In this document: positions 44,985-53,569 of the stretch, in pieces | How the letters are laid out: every line of letters starts with the position of its first letter | Position numbering within the stretch: the first letter of the stretch is position 1 | Assembly: GCF_031846325.1 (NCBI RefSeq) | Contig: NZ_JAVRHZ010000003.1 | Coordinates: forward strand, 62,001-126,000 | Length of the DNA stretch: 64,000 nucleotides | Reading direction: 5' to 3' | DNA from: Patiriisocius_A hiemis | GTDB lineage: Bacteria > Bacteroidota > Bacteroidia > Flavobacteriales > Flavobacteriaceae | Notes under the pieces: generated by a model | Seen by the model: only the letters and a program-made list of their open reading frames with translations | The model's database searches: none | Told to the model about the DNA's origin: nothing | Program-made: the position numbers and the translations under genes

Positions 44985-46940
44985 ATGGAACACAACTCAA
45001 CTTTTCCTATAAAACTTTCAGAATTAGCAACACTACGTGATGAAGCTACCTCTTACTTAAAAGGGGTGCAATGGGAGCAAGGTTATAAAGCAAAAAGCCG
45101 AGATAAAAACCCAAAAGACGATTCTATTCTCTTGTATCTTTCAAAAGCTACAGGAAATGCTACATCAAGTGTAATTTCAGTTTCAAAAAGTATTTTAGCA
45201 CTTAAAAAAAGGTTGGTTCCAGATTCGCTTGCTATTCCTTTACACCTTAACCAAACCCTCTATGCAGTTCAAGAAGGGATTAATTTAGGGCTTTGGCTTA
45301 GAGATAATTATTATGATGCTTCGGGACTTTCTGCATTAAACGAACGCAAGTCTAGTCTTGATACTTCAGACAGAAGAGAATTTGATTCTAAAATGCATAC
45401 AGCTACTGCGTTTATGCTTTATGGAAGCGCATATAAAATTCTTCATGATTTAAAACCATCAGCATCAGATGATTTAAGTGTGTTGCAGCAAAAATTTGCA
45501 GGTATTCCGGAGGTATCTTTTATGAGCCCTTTAAAAGGAATTTCATGTTTGTTATTTTATTATGATAAATACCTGAATCATCCCGAAATTATTACGAGCG
45601 ACCAAGACGTTTTAGATTTTACAGTAGTGTTTTTTGAAGCGTTAATTACTGAAATTCAGCTTCGCTTAGGCACCTTAGAATATACCGAAAGTATAACCGA
45701 TAGAACCTATAAACTTGAAAAAAGCGATTTTGCCGTTTCTGGCTGGGAAAATGTATTTGAGGGCACCGCTGTTAGTGTTGAATTTAATAAAATTCAGTTT
45801 GAAGAAATTGTAGGAAATCGTGATGCGAAGCATTTTGCTAGAAGATTAACAGAGCGTATGCTTAGTTACGATTTTGAAGCAAAGAAAAACCCATTTCAGG
45901 AACTGGGCGGTTTTATGCCTGTTTTTATGGGCTATGGAATTCCAGGAACTGGAAAAAGTATGTTGATAGCAGCTATTGCAACCAAACTTAAGGAGCATTG
46001 TGACCACTTAGATATTCCGTTTTTATTTCACCCTATGCCAGATACCTTGATATCTACCTTTCAAGGAGGCTCTGCCGAAAAAATGGTACAATGGATGAAA
46101 CCTATGCAAGACCCAAGTAAGCTTATTTTTGCTCCTATTGACGATGCCGAAAACAATTTACAAGAGAGAACTCAACAGGGAGTATCAGCTGGGGTTAAAG
46201 AAGTAATTGGCGTGTTTTTACGCTACACAGAAGGAGCGTATGCTGTAAATTATGGTAATAGCTCCATTGGACTTTTTACCAACTTGCCAGAGATGCTTGA
46301 CAAAGCAGTTATCTCTAGAGTACAAGGGCGTTTTAAAATAGATGGTGCCCGTACCATTCCAGATTTTGTGGACCAAGACTATTTATGGTGGCGCAATTTT
46401 GAAGATACTATGCCCAATTTTGTAAATATGAAAAACCCTTCAGATTACACATATTTATCTGAACAAGGTCTAGCAAAAAACTTGGGAGAAATTTTACAGC
46501 AAGCAGACAAACCCACAGAGGAGCGCGTATTAGAAATTTTTGAACAAACCGAAAAGAAACATAAAGACAATGAACATTTGTTTTATGCTGAATTGTATAA
46601 AGGAATACAAAAAGCATTTCCGTTTTTCTCTTCAAGAGATATTAGAAATATACAAAGTGCAATATCGCTTCGGTTAACAGATTTTGATTTACCAAAAGAC
46701 TGGTTTGAAGATGCTGAGCTTTATTTCAAAAAAGACTATGATACGAAATTTGGTATGCTTCAGCAGTTAATGAAAGAGAACATGAAAGGCTTAAACTTTT
46801 CTGACATAAGAAGACAAGAAGTGGTACGCTATCTTGATAATGTAGCAACTATAGCAGATACCGACTTTAAGAGAAAAGTAGACCAGCGTGTTCATGAAAT
46901 GAATGTACAGCTAGAAGCTAGAAAGCATTTTGAGGAGTAA
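44985..46940 (+). CDS. AAA+ ATPase of the uncharacterised cluster
   Basis: 651 residues. An N-terminal region of about 280 residues has no recognised family. The AAA+ module follows: Walker A GIPGTGKS at 318-325; Walker B LIFAPIDDAE, in which Asp387 stands where most AAA+ proteins have the catalytic Glu; sensor 1 Asn433 in LFTNLPEM; arginine-rich segment SRVQGRF (Arg445, Arg449). The C-terminal part (about 500-650) is helical and charged, with no transmembrane segment. It follows the unknown 349-residue protein by 2 bases. Role unknown; it may remodel the coiled-coil or the membrane partners. Confidence 0.9.
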   Translation: MEHNSTFPIKLSELATLRDEATSYLKGVQWEQGYKAKSRDKNPKDDSILLYLSKATGNATSSVISVSKSILALKKRLVPDSLAIPLHLNQTLYAVQEGINLGLWLRDNYYDASGLSALNERKSSLDTSDRREFDSKMHTATAFMLYGSAYKILHDLKPSASDDLSVLQQKFAGIPEVSFMSPLKGISCLLFYYDKYLNHPEIITSDQDVLDFTVVFFEALITEIQLRLGTLEYTESITDRTYKLEKSDFAVSGWENVFEGTAVSVEFNKIQFEEIVGNRDAKHFARRLTERMLSYDFEAKKNPFQELGGFMPVFMGYGIPGTGKSMLIAAIATKLKEHCDHLDIPFLFHPMPDTLISTFQGGSAEKMVQWMKPMQDPSKLIFAPIDDAENNLQERTQQGVSAGVKEVIGVFLRYTEGAYAVNYGNSSIGLFTNLPEMLDKAVISRVQGRFKIDGARTIPDFVDQDYLWWRNFEDTMPNFVNMKNPSDYTYLSEQGLAKNLGEILQQADKPTEERVLEIFEQTEKKHKDNEHLFYAELYKGIQKAFPFFSSRDIRNIQSAISLRLTDFDLPKDWFEDAELYFKKDYDTKFGMLQQLMKENMKGLNFSDIRRQEVVRYLDNVATIADTDFKRKVDQRVHEMNVQLEARKHFEE

Positions 46941-46967
46941 GGAAAGTAAAAATAGTAACAATCGTAA

Positions 46968-47005
46968 GTTCGAGTGTGCCGAATTTATTCGGGAAGTATC
47001 GAGAA
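46968..47005. repeat. Small imperfect palindromic element
   Basis: Read on the minus strand as GTTCTCGATAC ... CTCGAAC, around an internal palindrome (CCGAAT TT ATTCGG, 46979-46992). It resembles extragenic repeats that I recall from flavobacterial genomes; a shorter related string (TTCTCGATAC) occurs at 52758-52767. It lies in the 144-base gap between the ATPase gene and the next gene. Confidence 0.4.
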
Positions 47006-47084
47006 CTATAAAGAAGCTTTATCATACTAAACTTGATTCTGCATCTTAAAATAAAAAAAGACACCTGCCTCGCAGGGGGTGAAC

Positions 47085-48335
47085 ATGGATAAACTAAAAG
47101 CAGCAAAATTACACGGTGATGAGTTAGTACTCGTCACGGGGTCGTTAGCAAAACGCTATAACGGCTGCCTTGCTATGCTTGGAGTAAAAGAAACAAAACT
47201 TACCTCCTTCTCTATTGATGCGATGGGTTGGAGTCCAGAAATTGCTGAAGAAAAAAATGACAATTTTTATTTAAATATTGGCGAAGCTAATGCCAATGCA
47301 ATTATTATATCTCCAGATCAAGAAGCAAGGCCTGTACATATGCCTTTTCATAGTTTTGATAGAGATGTAATGCGTACTGTTTTTGTTGCCTATAAACGAG
47401 AGATAAAAGACATTACTAAAGATTCTGGAATTTGTGTATTACTAGATCAAAACATTGATGCCTACTATGATCCTTTAGATTTACTACGTTACAAAAAAAT
47501 AGAGCTTAGTTTTAAACTTCTTAATGACATTGACAAGACACAGGCAGAACAATTACAACTTATTAAAGAGTTTAATAAAGACAATAACTTTATTAATACA
47601 AAACTCCATAAACAACTTTTAGATTCTGCAAAGACCTATGGAGATTTAAGAAAAAGGAAATTACAATTAGAACCACTAACACTTAACATTAGTTCTTTTT
47701 ATACAAAAGCATTTGGTGGTGTTTTTATCTTACGTGATTTTGTAAAAGATGTTTTGGTTTTTGAGTCTAAAGAAACCTTCAACAAAGCAATAAAAGATGC
47801 TGTGCATGATGTGGTATTGTATCATATTGAGCATGATGAATTACTAGAAACCCTTACAGATTATTTTATTATCTCTAAGGATTTTAAAAAAACTTCAAAA
47901 ACAAAACGATATCAGCGTATAAAAAATCATTTATTCACTAGACACTTAAAAGATACAGAGCATCCACTAAAAGAAATTTTAGATAGTCCATTTCTTTTCA
48001 AAAAATATTTAAACACATTAGATACCGAAACACAAAAACAAATTTCTTGCGTTGAGCAGTATTTTCAGCGAGTGATTGTAGAGCGTGACTTACAGTTTAC
48101 AACGGTAGTAAACAAAACCTATTTTAAAGCATTGCACCAACCACATTCTAGTTTGACAGAAGAACAAAAAGAACTAATATGGAAATTGTTAAGTAAAGTA
48201 ATGCCAGTAGACCCGCTGCATTTATATTGGTTTGATAAAGACAAGTTTTATGAAACATACGTATCCTGGCGACCTAGTTACCAAGAGTGGGTAATAAACT
48301 GTATCTTAGACAATAACAAAAATTTTAGCGTATGA
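47085..48335 (+). CDS. Unknown protein, fourth gene of the AAA+ cluster
   Basis: 416 residues from the ATG at 47085; a GTG two codons upstream is also open. It is soluble, mixed alpha/beta and Lys/Leu-rich. The first 110 residues look like a compact beta-rich domain (DELVLVTGSLAKRYNGCLAML); the rest is mostly helical. No motif is recognised. It overlaps the following membrane-protein gene by 4 bases (ATGA), so they are coupled. The C-terminal portion has many aromatic residues (VDPLHLYWFDKDKFYETYVSW). Confidence 0.83.
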   Translation: MDKLKAAKLHGDELVLVTGSLAKRYNGCLAMLGVKETKLTSFSIDAMGWSPEIAEEKNDNFYLNIGEANANAIIISPDQEARPVHMPFHSFDRDVMRTVFVAYKREIKDITKDSGICVLLDQNIDAYYDPLDLLRYKKIELSFKLLNDIDKTQAEQLQLIKEFNKDNNFINTKLHKQLLDSAKTYGDLRKRKLQLEPLTLNISSFYTKAFGGVFILRDFVKDVLVFESKETFNKAIKDAVHDVVLYHIEHDELLETLTDYFIISKDFKKTSKTKRYQRIKNHLFTRHLKDTEHPLKEILDSPFLFKKYLNTLDTETQKQISCVEQYFQRVIVERDLQFTTVVNKTYFKALHQPHSSLTEEQKELIWKLLSKVMPVDPLHLYWFDKDKFYETYVSWRPSYQEWVINCILDNNKNFSV

Positions 48336-48856
48336 CACTAGAGATTATAGTATTTGTTTTAGCCATCCTTTTTGGGATTGTTTTGTATTGGCGAGAGTCT
48401 AAAAATAATAGTGTGTATCGTTTTTTTAATAAGTTAACACACACCAAAGAACTCCAAATGCAACCCGGAGAAACTAAGGGTTTTTTATACCAACAGAATT
48501 TTTTAATTCGTTTAGTTTGGGTAACCTTGTTTTTTGTGATTGGCGCTGCAATTGTAAGCTTTGTAACACCTATAAATGTGTTCCTTATTCAATACTTTGC
48601 TTCGGCAATTGTAGGCACTTTAATAGGAACCTATGTCGCTTCGTTTTTTATTATTGCTAGAGAAAAGACAAAAAAAGAGAATATGATAATTACACTTGAA
48701 AAGGGAAAAGATTATATAGAAGAACTTAGTGAAGACATTCAAGAAAAATTTGACATAGACGAACAACCAGAACCCGAAAAAATTGAAAAGCAAGTTGAAG
48801 AAACGCCAAAAAAATCGGCTAGAGATAGGCTAAAAGACAAAGGGATGATTAAATGA
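48332..48856 (+). CDS. Three-helix membrane protein, fifth gene of the AAA+ cluster
   Basis: 174 residues. Membrane helices at about 2-19 (LEIIVFVLAILFGIVLYW), 49-70 (FLIRLVWVTLFFVIGAAIVSFV) and 75-105 (VFLIQYFASAIVGTLIGTY...). The tail from about 105 is cytoplasmic, Lys/Glu-rich, and ends ARDRLKDKGMIK. It probably anchors the soluble partners to the membrane. No family recognised. Confidence 0.8.
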   Translation: MTLEIIVFVLAILFGIVLYWRESKNNSVYRFFNKLTHTKELQMQPGETKGFLYQQNFLIRLVWVTLFFVIGAAIVSFVTPINVFLIQYFASAIVGTLIGTYVASFFIIAREKTKKENMIITLEKGKDYIEELSEDIQEKFDIDEQPEPEKIEKQVEETPKKSARDRLKDKGMIK

Positions 48857-48887
48857 TAAGGGAGGAGTAAAATTTAAAAGATAAAAA

Positions 48888-50555
48888 ATGATAAAAAAAT
48901 ACTGGCAAAAAGGAGGAAAACAAAAACGCATCATTATTATTGGTGCAATTGTACTATTGCTTTTATTATTCTTTTTACGAGATGATTATCAACCCGCGTT
49001 ACTTTTTTTAAGAAAGTACATTTTTATCATATTAATTGCCGGGTTATTTTTAGGATTCACACTTTCAAAATTTAGAAGTGCCTTAAACGCAGGAAAGCGA
49101 ATATTAATTCTGTTAGGTATTGGTGCCTTTTTTGTAACGCTTTGGTTTTTTGGCTGGAAAGTACAGCTATATCAATACATGCAAACTTATAATGTGTTTA
49201 ACAACCTCAATTTAGTAGAAATACACGAACTCCCTCTTACTCAAAACGAGCGCATACAACCCTACAACAACATTGTTACAATGGCGTATGAGTCTATTGG
49301 AGAAACGCAAGAAGTTTCTCCTCCACAATTAGTACGTGTAGATAGCTCAAACAAATGGACAATGGCTGTACAACCAGCTAAAGAGTATATGTGGCAGCGA
49401 GTAAATGATAATACCGAAGAAATTTTTAGTGTAGAAAGCATATCACCTTTTCCTAGATTTAGTGATACTAATAGAGTACCTGTGACTTTTGCTATTGGAG
49501 AATCTCTTGCTTTTAGCCGAAATACCTACAATGCGGTAGTACAACGTTTTAACTTTTTTCAGTTATTTACTTTAGAACCTAGCGAGGTTTTTTATATGAA
49601 AAACGACTCTGGCAAATGGGTACAAGTGGTTAGCCTTATTAGATGGAAAGGCTTTTTCTTCCCCTACCCAACCTATGGCGGTGTGATGATCATTGAACCT
49701 GGTGAACACGATTTTGCAGATTATATGGAGCGCATTAGTATTGGAAAAGGAACCTATGTACCAGCTTCTAAAATAAATGACTATCCATTTTTAACAAAGC
49801 AAAATACACTTGCCGAACAAGTATCAAGGTTACAAGCGCAATCCTTACAGTTTTTAGGTGGTTTTACAGACCCACTTCCTTGGAATATGGAAACCGCTGT
49901 AAAAATTCCAGATTTAAAAGATGATGAAAATCAGCAGCCTTTTGTAACCGATTTTAATTTTGATAGTATGGATGCAGATGCCTATAGTGGGCTTTACCAT
50001 TGGTTTGGGTTAGAACCTATTGGCGAAGAACGTACTAGCTTGTCCTTTAGCGTTATGGTCCCCGCAGACGGAACCGACAAATTATATTACTACAATCATG
50101 CAGCAAAAAAAGAAGGAATGGCCGGTGTCTCTGCTATGCCGCTTAAAGTGGTAGAGTCTAAAAAGGAATACGATTGGTCTGTAAATAAGCCTGTAGAGTT
50201 TAGACCTTTTGTTAAAGAAATTGCAGGTCGTAAACGCCTTTTTGTGCTCAGTACCATAGCTGCAAAGCGAGAAGACAGTAAAAAATTTGATGGTGCTGCT
50301 ACGCCAGACCTTGCCTTAATTGATGTAGAATATCGAGATGTAATATGGGTAGATGCAAAACATCCATCACAATGGGAGACGACTATTTTAAATCAGTTGG
50401 GAGAAACTTGGAAAACAAGCGAAGGGCTTACTGATGAACAGCTTTACCCTAACCGCATGGACCTTGATATAAACCCTTTTAAAGAAATTGACAGCTTGAT
50501 GCTAAAAAAGATGCAAGAAGTCATACCTGTTGAAGTGGAAGGGGATAGTTTGTAA
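48888..50555 (+). CDS. Membrane-anchored protein with large soluble domain, sixth gene of the AAA+ cluster
   Basis: 555 residues. Three hydrophobic stretches occur within the first 95 residues (RIIIIGAIVLLLLLFFL, IFIILIAGLFLGFTL, ILILLGIGAFFVTLWFFG). The remaining 460 residues are soluble, beta-rich and aromatic (for example VVSLIRWKGFFFPYPTYGG), with no sorting tail or lipobox. No family is recognised. It is the largest membrane member of the cluster and could be the surface or substrate-handling component. Confidence 0.83.
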   Translation: MIKKYWQKGGKQKRIIIIGAIVLLLLLFFLRDDYQPALLFLRKYIFIILIAGLFLGFTLSKFRSALNAGKRILILLGIGAFFVTLWFFGWKVQLYQYMQTYNVFNNLNLVEIHELPLTQNERIQPYNNIVTMAYESIGETQEVSPPQLVRVDSSNKWTMAVQPAKEYMWQRVNDNTEEIFSVESISPFPRFSDTNRVPVTFAIGESLAFSRNTYNAVVQRFNFFQLFTLEPSEVFYMKNDSGKWVQVVSLIRWKGFFFPYPTYGGVMIIEPGEHDFADYMERISIGKGTYVPASKINDYPFLTKQNTLAEQVSRLQAQSLQFLGGFTDPLPWNMETAVKIPDLKDDENQQPFVTDFNFDSMDADAYSGLYHWFGLEPIGEERTSLSFSVMVPADGTDKLYYYNHAAKKEGMAGVSAMPLKVVESKKEYDWSVNKPVEFRPFVKEIAGRKRLFVLSTIAAKREDSKKFDGAATPDLALIDVEYRDVIWVDAKHPSQWETTILNQLGETWKTSEGLTDEQLYPNRMDLDINPFKEIDSLMLKKMQEVIPVEVEGDSL

Positions 50556-50566
50556 TGCATTAATCA

Positions 50567-50737
50567 ATGAAAATGAGCACTTCTGATAAACTAAGGATAA
50601 TAATAACTTTATTTGGCATTTTCGGAATTATAGGAATACTTTATTTTATGAATGGTTATGAGAAATTCAATACAAATAAGAAAAAAATTACTCCTGTAAT
50701 TACCTTAGAAAAAGATAAGGATAGTATTAAATTATAA
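50567..50737 (+). CDS. 56-residue single-helix membrane microprotein at the end of the AAA+ cluster
   Basis: ATG-started frame of 56 codons. A transmembrane helix is clear at about residues 10-28 (RIIITLFGIFGIIGILYFM), with a charged, Lys-rich C-terminal part (KKKITPVITLEKDKDSIKL). It begins 11 bases after the previous stop and ends 14 bases before the convergent porin gene, so the spacer is fully used. A second in-frame ATG at codon 3 is also possible. Confidence 0.55.
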   Translation: MKMSTSDKLRIIITLFGIFGIIGILYFMNGYEKFNTNKKKITPVITLEKDKDSIKL

Positions 50738-50751
50738 AAATTTCTAGCGCC

Positions 50752-52647
50752 CTACAAAAAGAAGTTCCAAACTAGTCCAAAACGTATTACCCCATCACGG
50801 TAGGGATAACCCGGTGCAGAGAAGTATTCGTTTTTACTGGTAAATAAGCTATTTACATGCTCATAAGAAAAAAAGATACGTGTCTGGCGTACTTTGGCAT
50901 TAAAAAAGATATCTACTAGTGGGAAGCCTCCAAGTTCTTGTTGATTTTGCACGTAAAACTCTGCTAAGACTGGGTCGTAGGCGTTTAGGTTATACTCTGT
51001 AAAGTATTTAAAAGTGATTCCTGTTTGTAAAAACAATGCTTTTTTAAACCATTCATCTTCATAAAACAAAGTATTTCTAGTTACAAGTTGTGGCACTTTA
51101 AACACTTCTTCCCCACTTACGGCTTGTTGATATAAAATGGTGTTTGCTAGTCCAAACTTACCGTATCTAAATTCTTTTTCTGCCTTTACTTTAAGATAGT
51201 CTACACGACCAGCAAACTGCTGTGGTGTTGGAGTAGAGTCATTTGCTTGTGTGAGTCCAAAATAGGTGTAATCATCAATCCCTGTGTAACTTACTGTGGC
51301 ATCTAATAACTTTTTGGATTTTAGTTCAAACTTGAGTTCTTGCGTTTTTACATTATCAAAGTTATTTTGCCAATTATAATTTACATAGTCACTTTGATAC
51401 AGTAAAAAATTAAAGTTAGGTGCAGTAGAGTGTATTTTAATAGAAGCTTTCGCAGCATTTTCTTTATCCAATGCAAAGGCAGCACTACCCAGCAAGTAAT
51501 TACCATCAAAATCTCCAGAAATATTAATGGCTCCTTCTCCATACAATTCAAAACCTCGATATTGCTTTTTATAGCTTGCCCCAGCTGAAACTAAGTTTCC
51601 TAAGAGCCTATTCCCTATTCTACCTTCATCTAAAATTAAAACCGAATTATACCCGTAATTATAATCTGTATAACCAATAAAACCTGATATGGTTCCTAAA
51701 ATATCATTATCAAAACGTACATAACCCTTAGAATTAAAATCGTCTAAGTCAACACGGTCTCTTAAGTCACTTATTTGATACGATTCGCCAAAACCACTAA
51801 AAGGGGTGTCTTGTCTATATCTATAAAAACTAGTTTCATAACTCAAAATATTCCCAATGGCAAGAGAGGTATAGTTTAATGAGTCCTTTGCATTTACCAG
51901 TTTATATTCGTGTTCTAGGTAATAGCGCACTCCTTCTAATCTGTTTTCGGCGTCTTCAAAATTCACATCAAGCCTACCTCTATCTTCAAAATCTGGATCG
52001 TCATTAATAAATAGCGTAAGTGAATTTTCGTCCAAGCCTCCATATTCCTCATTAGTCATATCCTGTGCGGTAATGTGGGCTCGCATGTTATACCTTCCAT
52101 TTCTTGTTTGGTAATTTGTAGTAAAGCGTAAATTACCTGAGCTTGTTAAATTGCTTTGATACTGCCCTAAAGAGCGTACTCCTTTATAAGCCAATGAAAA
52201 ATTAAAATTTCTAGAAAGGTTGGTTGTAAAAAATGCATCTAGTTGTTGTCCTTGACTAAAAGCAGTTTTAAAATATAGCTCGGATAAAGGTGTAGGCACA
52301 CTAAAGTATTGCACATCCTCAATATCCTTGTAATTAAAAGCTTTTGCTCTTGCTACAAATAGTGGTTTCAAGTTAGTTTCTGAAAAACTATAGGCTAAAG
52401 AATTATATGTATGTGCCACATTAGCAAATGGAAGCAACTCAAAATCATCCTTGCGTAAATAATTGTATTTATAAGCCTTTTTTGCTGATAGTGTAGTGTC
52501 TAGAAAAGTGGTATCACGTTTTGACGAGATTATTTTATATAACTCAATGGGAGGTTTCTCTCTCTCTTTTGAAGGTGTTGGGTTTTGAGAAAAAAGCTCT
52601 GCAACAACACCAAGTAGTAAAATTGAAAGAAAAATGTGTTTCATCAT
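50752..52647 (-). CDS. Outer-membrane porin (Porin_10-type putative porin)
   Basis: 631 residues with a signal peptide (ending near ELFSQ). The N-terminal segment (ELYKIISSKRDTTFLDTTL, then YNYLRKDDFELLPFANV) matches the Porin_10 family usual in Bacteroidota. Long alternating beta strands follow (for example FNFSLAYKGVRSLGQYQSN, RFTTNYQTRNGRYNMRAHI), and the protein ends in the aromatic RFGLVWNFFL typical of outer-membrane barrels. Substrate unknown. It is a single gene, convergent with the uncharacterised cluster. Confidence 0.85.
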   Translation of the reverse strand: MMKHIFLSILLLGVVAELFSQNPTPSKEREKPPIELYKIISSKRDTTFLDTTLSAKKAYKYNYLRKDDFELLPFANVAHTYNSLAYSFSETNLKPLFVARAKAFNYKDIEDVQYFSVPTPLSELYFKTAFSQGQQLDAFFTTNLSRNFNFSLAYKGVRSLGQYQSNLTSSGNLRFTTNYQTRNGRYNMRAHITAQDMTNEEYGGLDENSLTLFINDDPDFEDRGRLDVNFEDAENRLEGVRYYLEHEYKLVNAKDSLNYTSLAIGNILSYETSFYRYRQDTPFSGFGESYQISDLRDRVDLDDFNSKGYVRFDNDILGTISGFIGYTDYNYGYNSVLILDEGRIGNRLLGNLVSAGASYKKQYRGFELYGEGAINISGDFDGNYLLGSAAFALDKENAAKASIKIHSTAPNFNFLLYQSDYVNYNWQNNFDNVKTQELKFELKSKKLLDATVSYTGIDDYTYFGLTQANDSTPTPQQFAGRVDYLKVKAEKEFRYGKFGLANTILYQQAVSGEEVFKVPQLVTRNTLFYEDEWFKKALFLQTGITFKYFTEYNLNAYDPVLAEFYVQNQQELGGFPLVDIFFNAKVRQTRIFFSYEHVNSLFTSKNEYFSAPGYPYRDGVIRFGLVWNFFL

Positions 52648-52887
52648 AAGTTATGGTAACCTTACAAAGGTATTTATTTCGTTTTAATTGTAACGTAGAA
52701 TTTGTGACGGTTGTTATATATTATATAGATAACATATTTAACAACTAAAATTCTGCTTCTCGATACAACCAGAAGCTAGTTTGGGATACTCAAAGTGATG
52801 GATTTATAAAAAACACAAAAGGTGAGAACTAACTTTTTATTTTGCATTTAAAATAAAGAATTACAACTTTTTGTACTTTGCCTAAAC

Positions 52888-53487
52888 ATGCTACAACTTA
52901 AAATAAATAATGACCTTATAGAGTGCGGGACTGATGAAGCTGGCCGTGGCTGTCTAGCTGGCCCTGTAACAGCCGCCGCTGTAATATTACCAGATAATTT
53001 TACTCATCCTTTTTTAACAGATTCCAAACAACTCACCGAAAAAAAGCGTCTAGAGCTAAGAACCATCATCGAAGCCGAAGCAGTAAGCTACTATATTGTA
53101 CATGTAATGATGGGCGAAATTGACAGTATAAATATTTTAAATGCTTCTATTTTGGGAATGCATCGCGCTATCAAAAAATTAACCCCAAGCCCTCAATATA
53201 TTGCTGTAGATGGTAATAGATTTAAACCAGTTCTCAATATTCCTCACCAAACAGTTATAAAAGGAGACGGTAAGTATTTACATATTGCCGCCGCATCTAT
53301 CTTAGCAAAGACAGAGCGTGATGCCTTTATGGAAAAAATAGATAAGGAATATCCGCAATACAATTGGAAAAAAAACAAAGGTTATCCAACTAGACAGCAC
53401 AGAGAAGCCATTAGAGAGTTTGGTGCTACCCCCTACCATAGAAAAAGTTTTAGACTACTTCCAGAACAATACGCATTAGACTTTTAG
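52888..53487 (+). CDS. rnhB: Ribonuclease HII
   Basis: 199 residues. Hydrolyses the RNA strand of RNA-DNA hybrids and removes single ribonucleotides. The catalytic motif is CGTDEAGRGCLAGPVTAAAV, with further acidic residues in AVDGNRF and ILAKTERDAFM. Start and length fit the family. Confidence 0.95.
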   Translation: MLQLKINNDLIECGTDEAGRGCLAGPVTAAAVILPDNFTHPFLTDSKQLTEKKRLELRTIIEAEAVSYYIVHVMMGEIDSINILNASILGMHRAIKKLTPSPQYIAVDGNRFKPVLNIPHQTVIKGDGKYLHIAAASILAKTERDAFMEKIDKEYPQYNWKKNKGYPTRQHREAIREFGATPYHRKSFRLLPEQYALDF

Positions 53488-53569
53488 GCTAAAAACTTGT
53501 TGAAAACCCGTCGATAAACATTTGGTATCATACAACAAAACCCTACAAAAGGTTGTTATTTTTGTTATA

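Noticed and set aside
46918..47106. A 62-codon minus-strand frame in the gap after the AAA+ gene
   Set aside because: Hydrophobic, low-information sequence spanning the end of one gene and the start of the next; no sign of a real start.
42479..50737. Phage defence island
   Set aside because: No nuclease, restriction, toxin or integrase motifs and no mobility signs; surrounded by ordinary genes.
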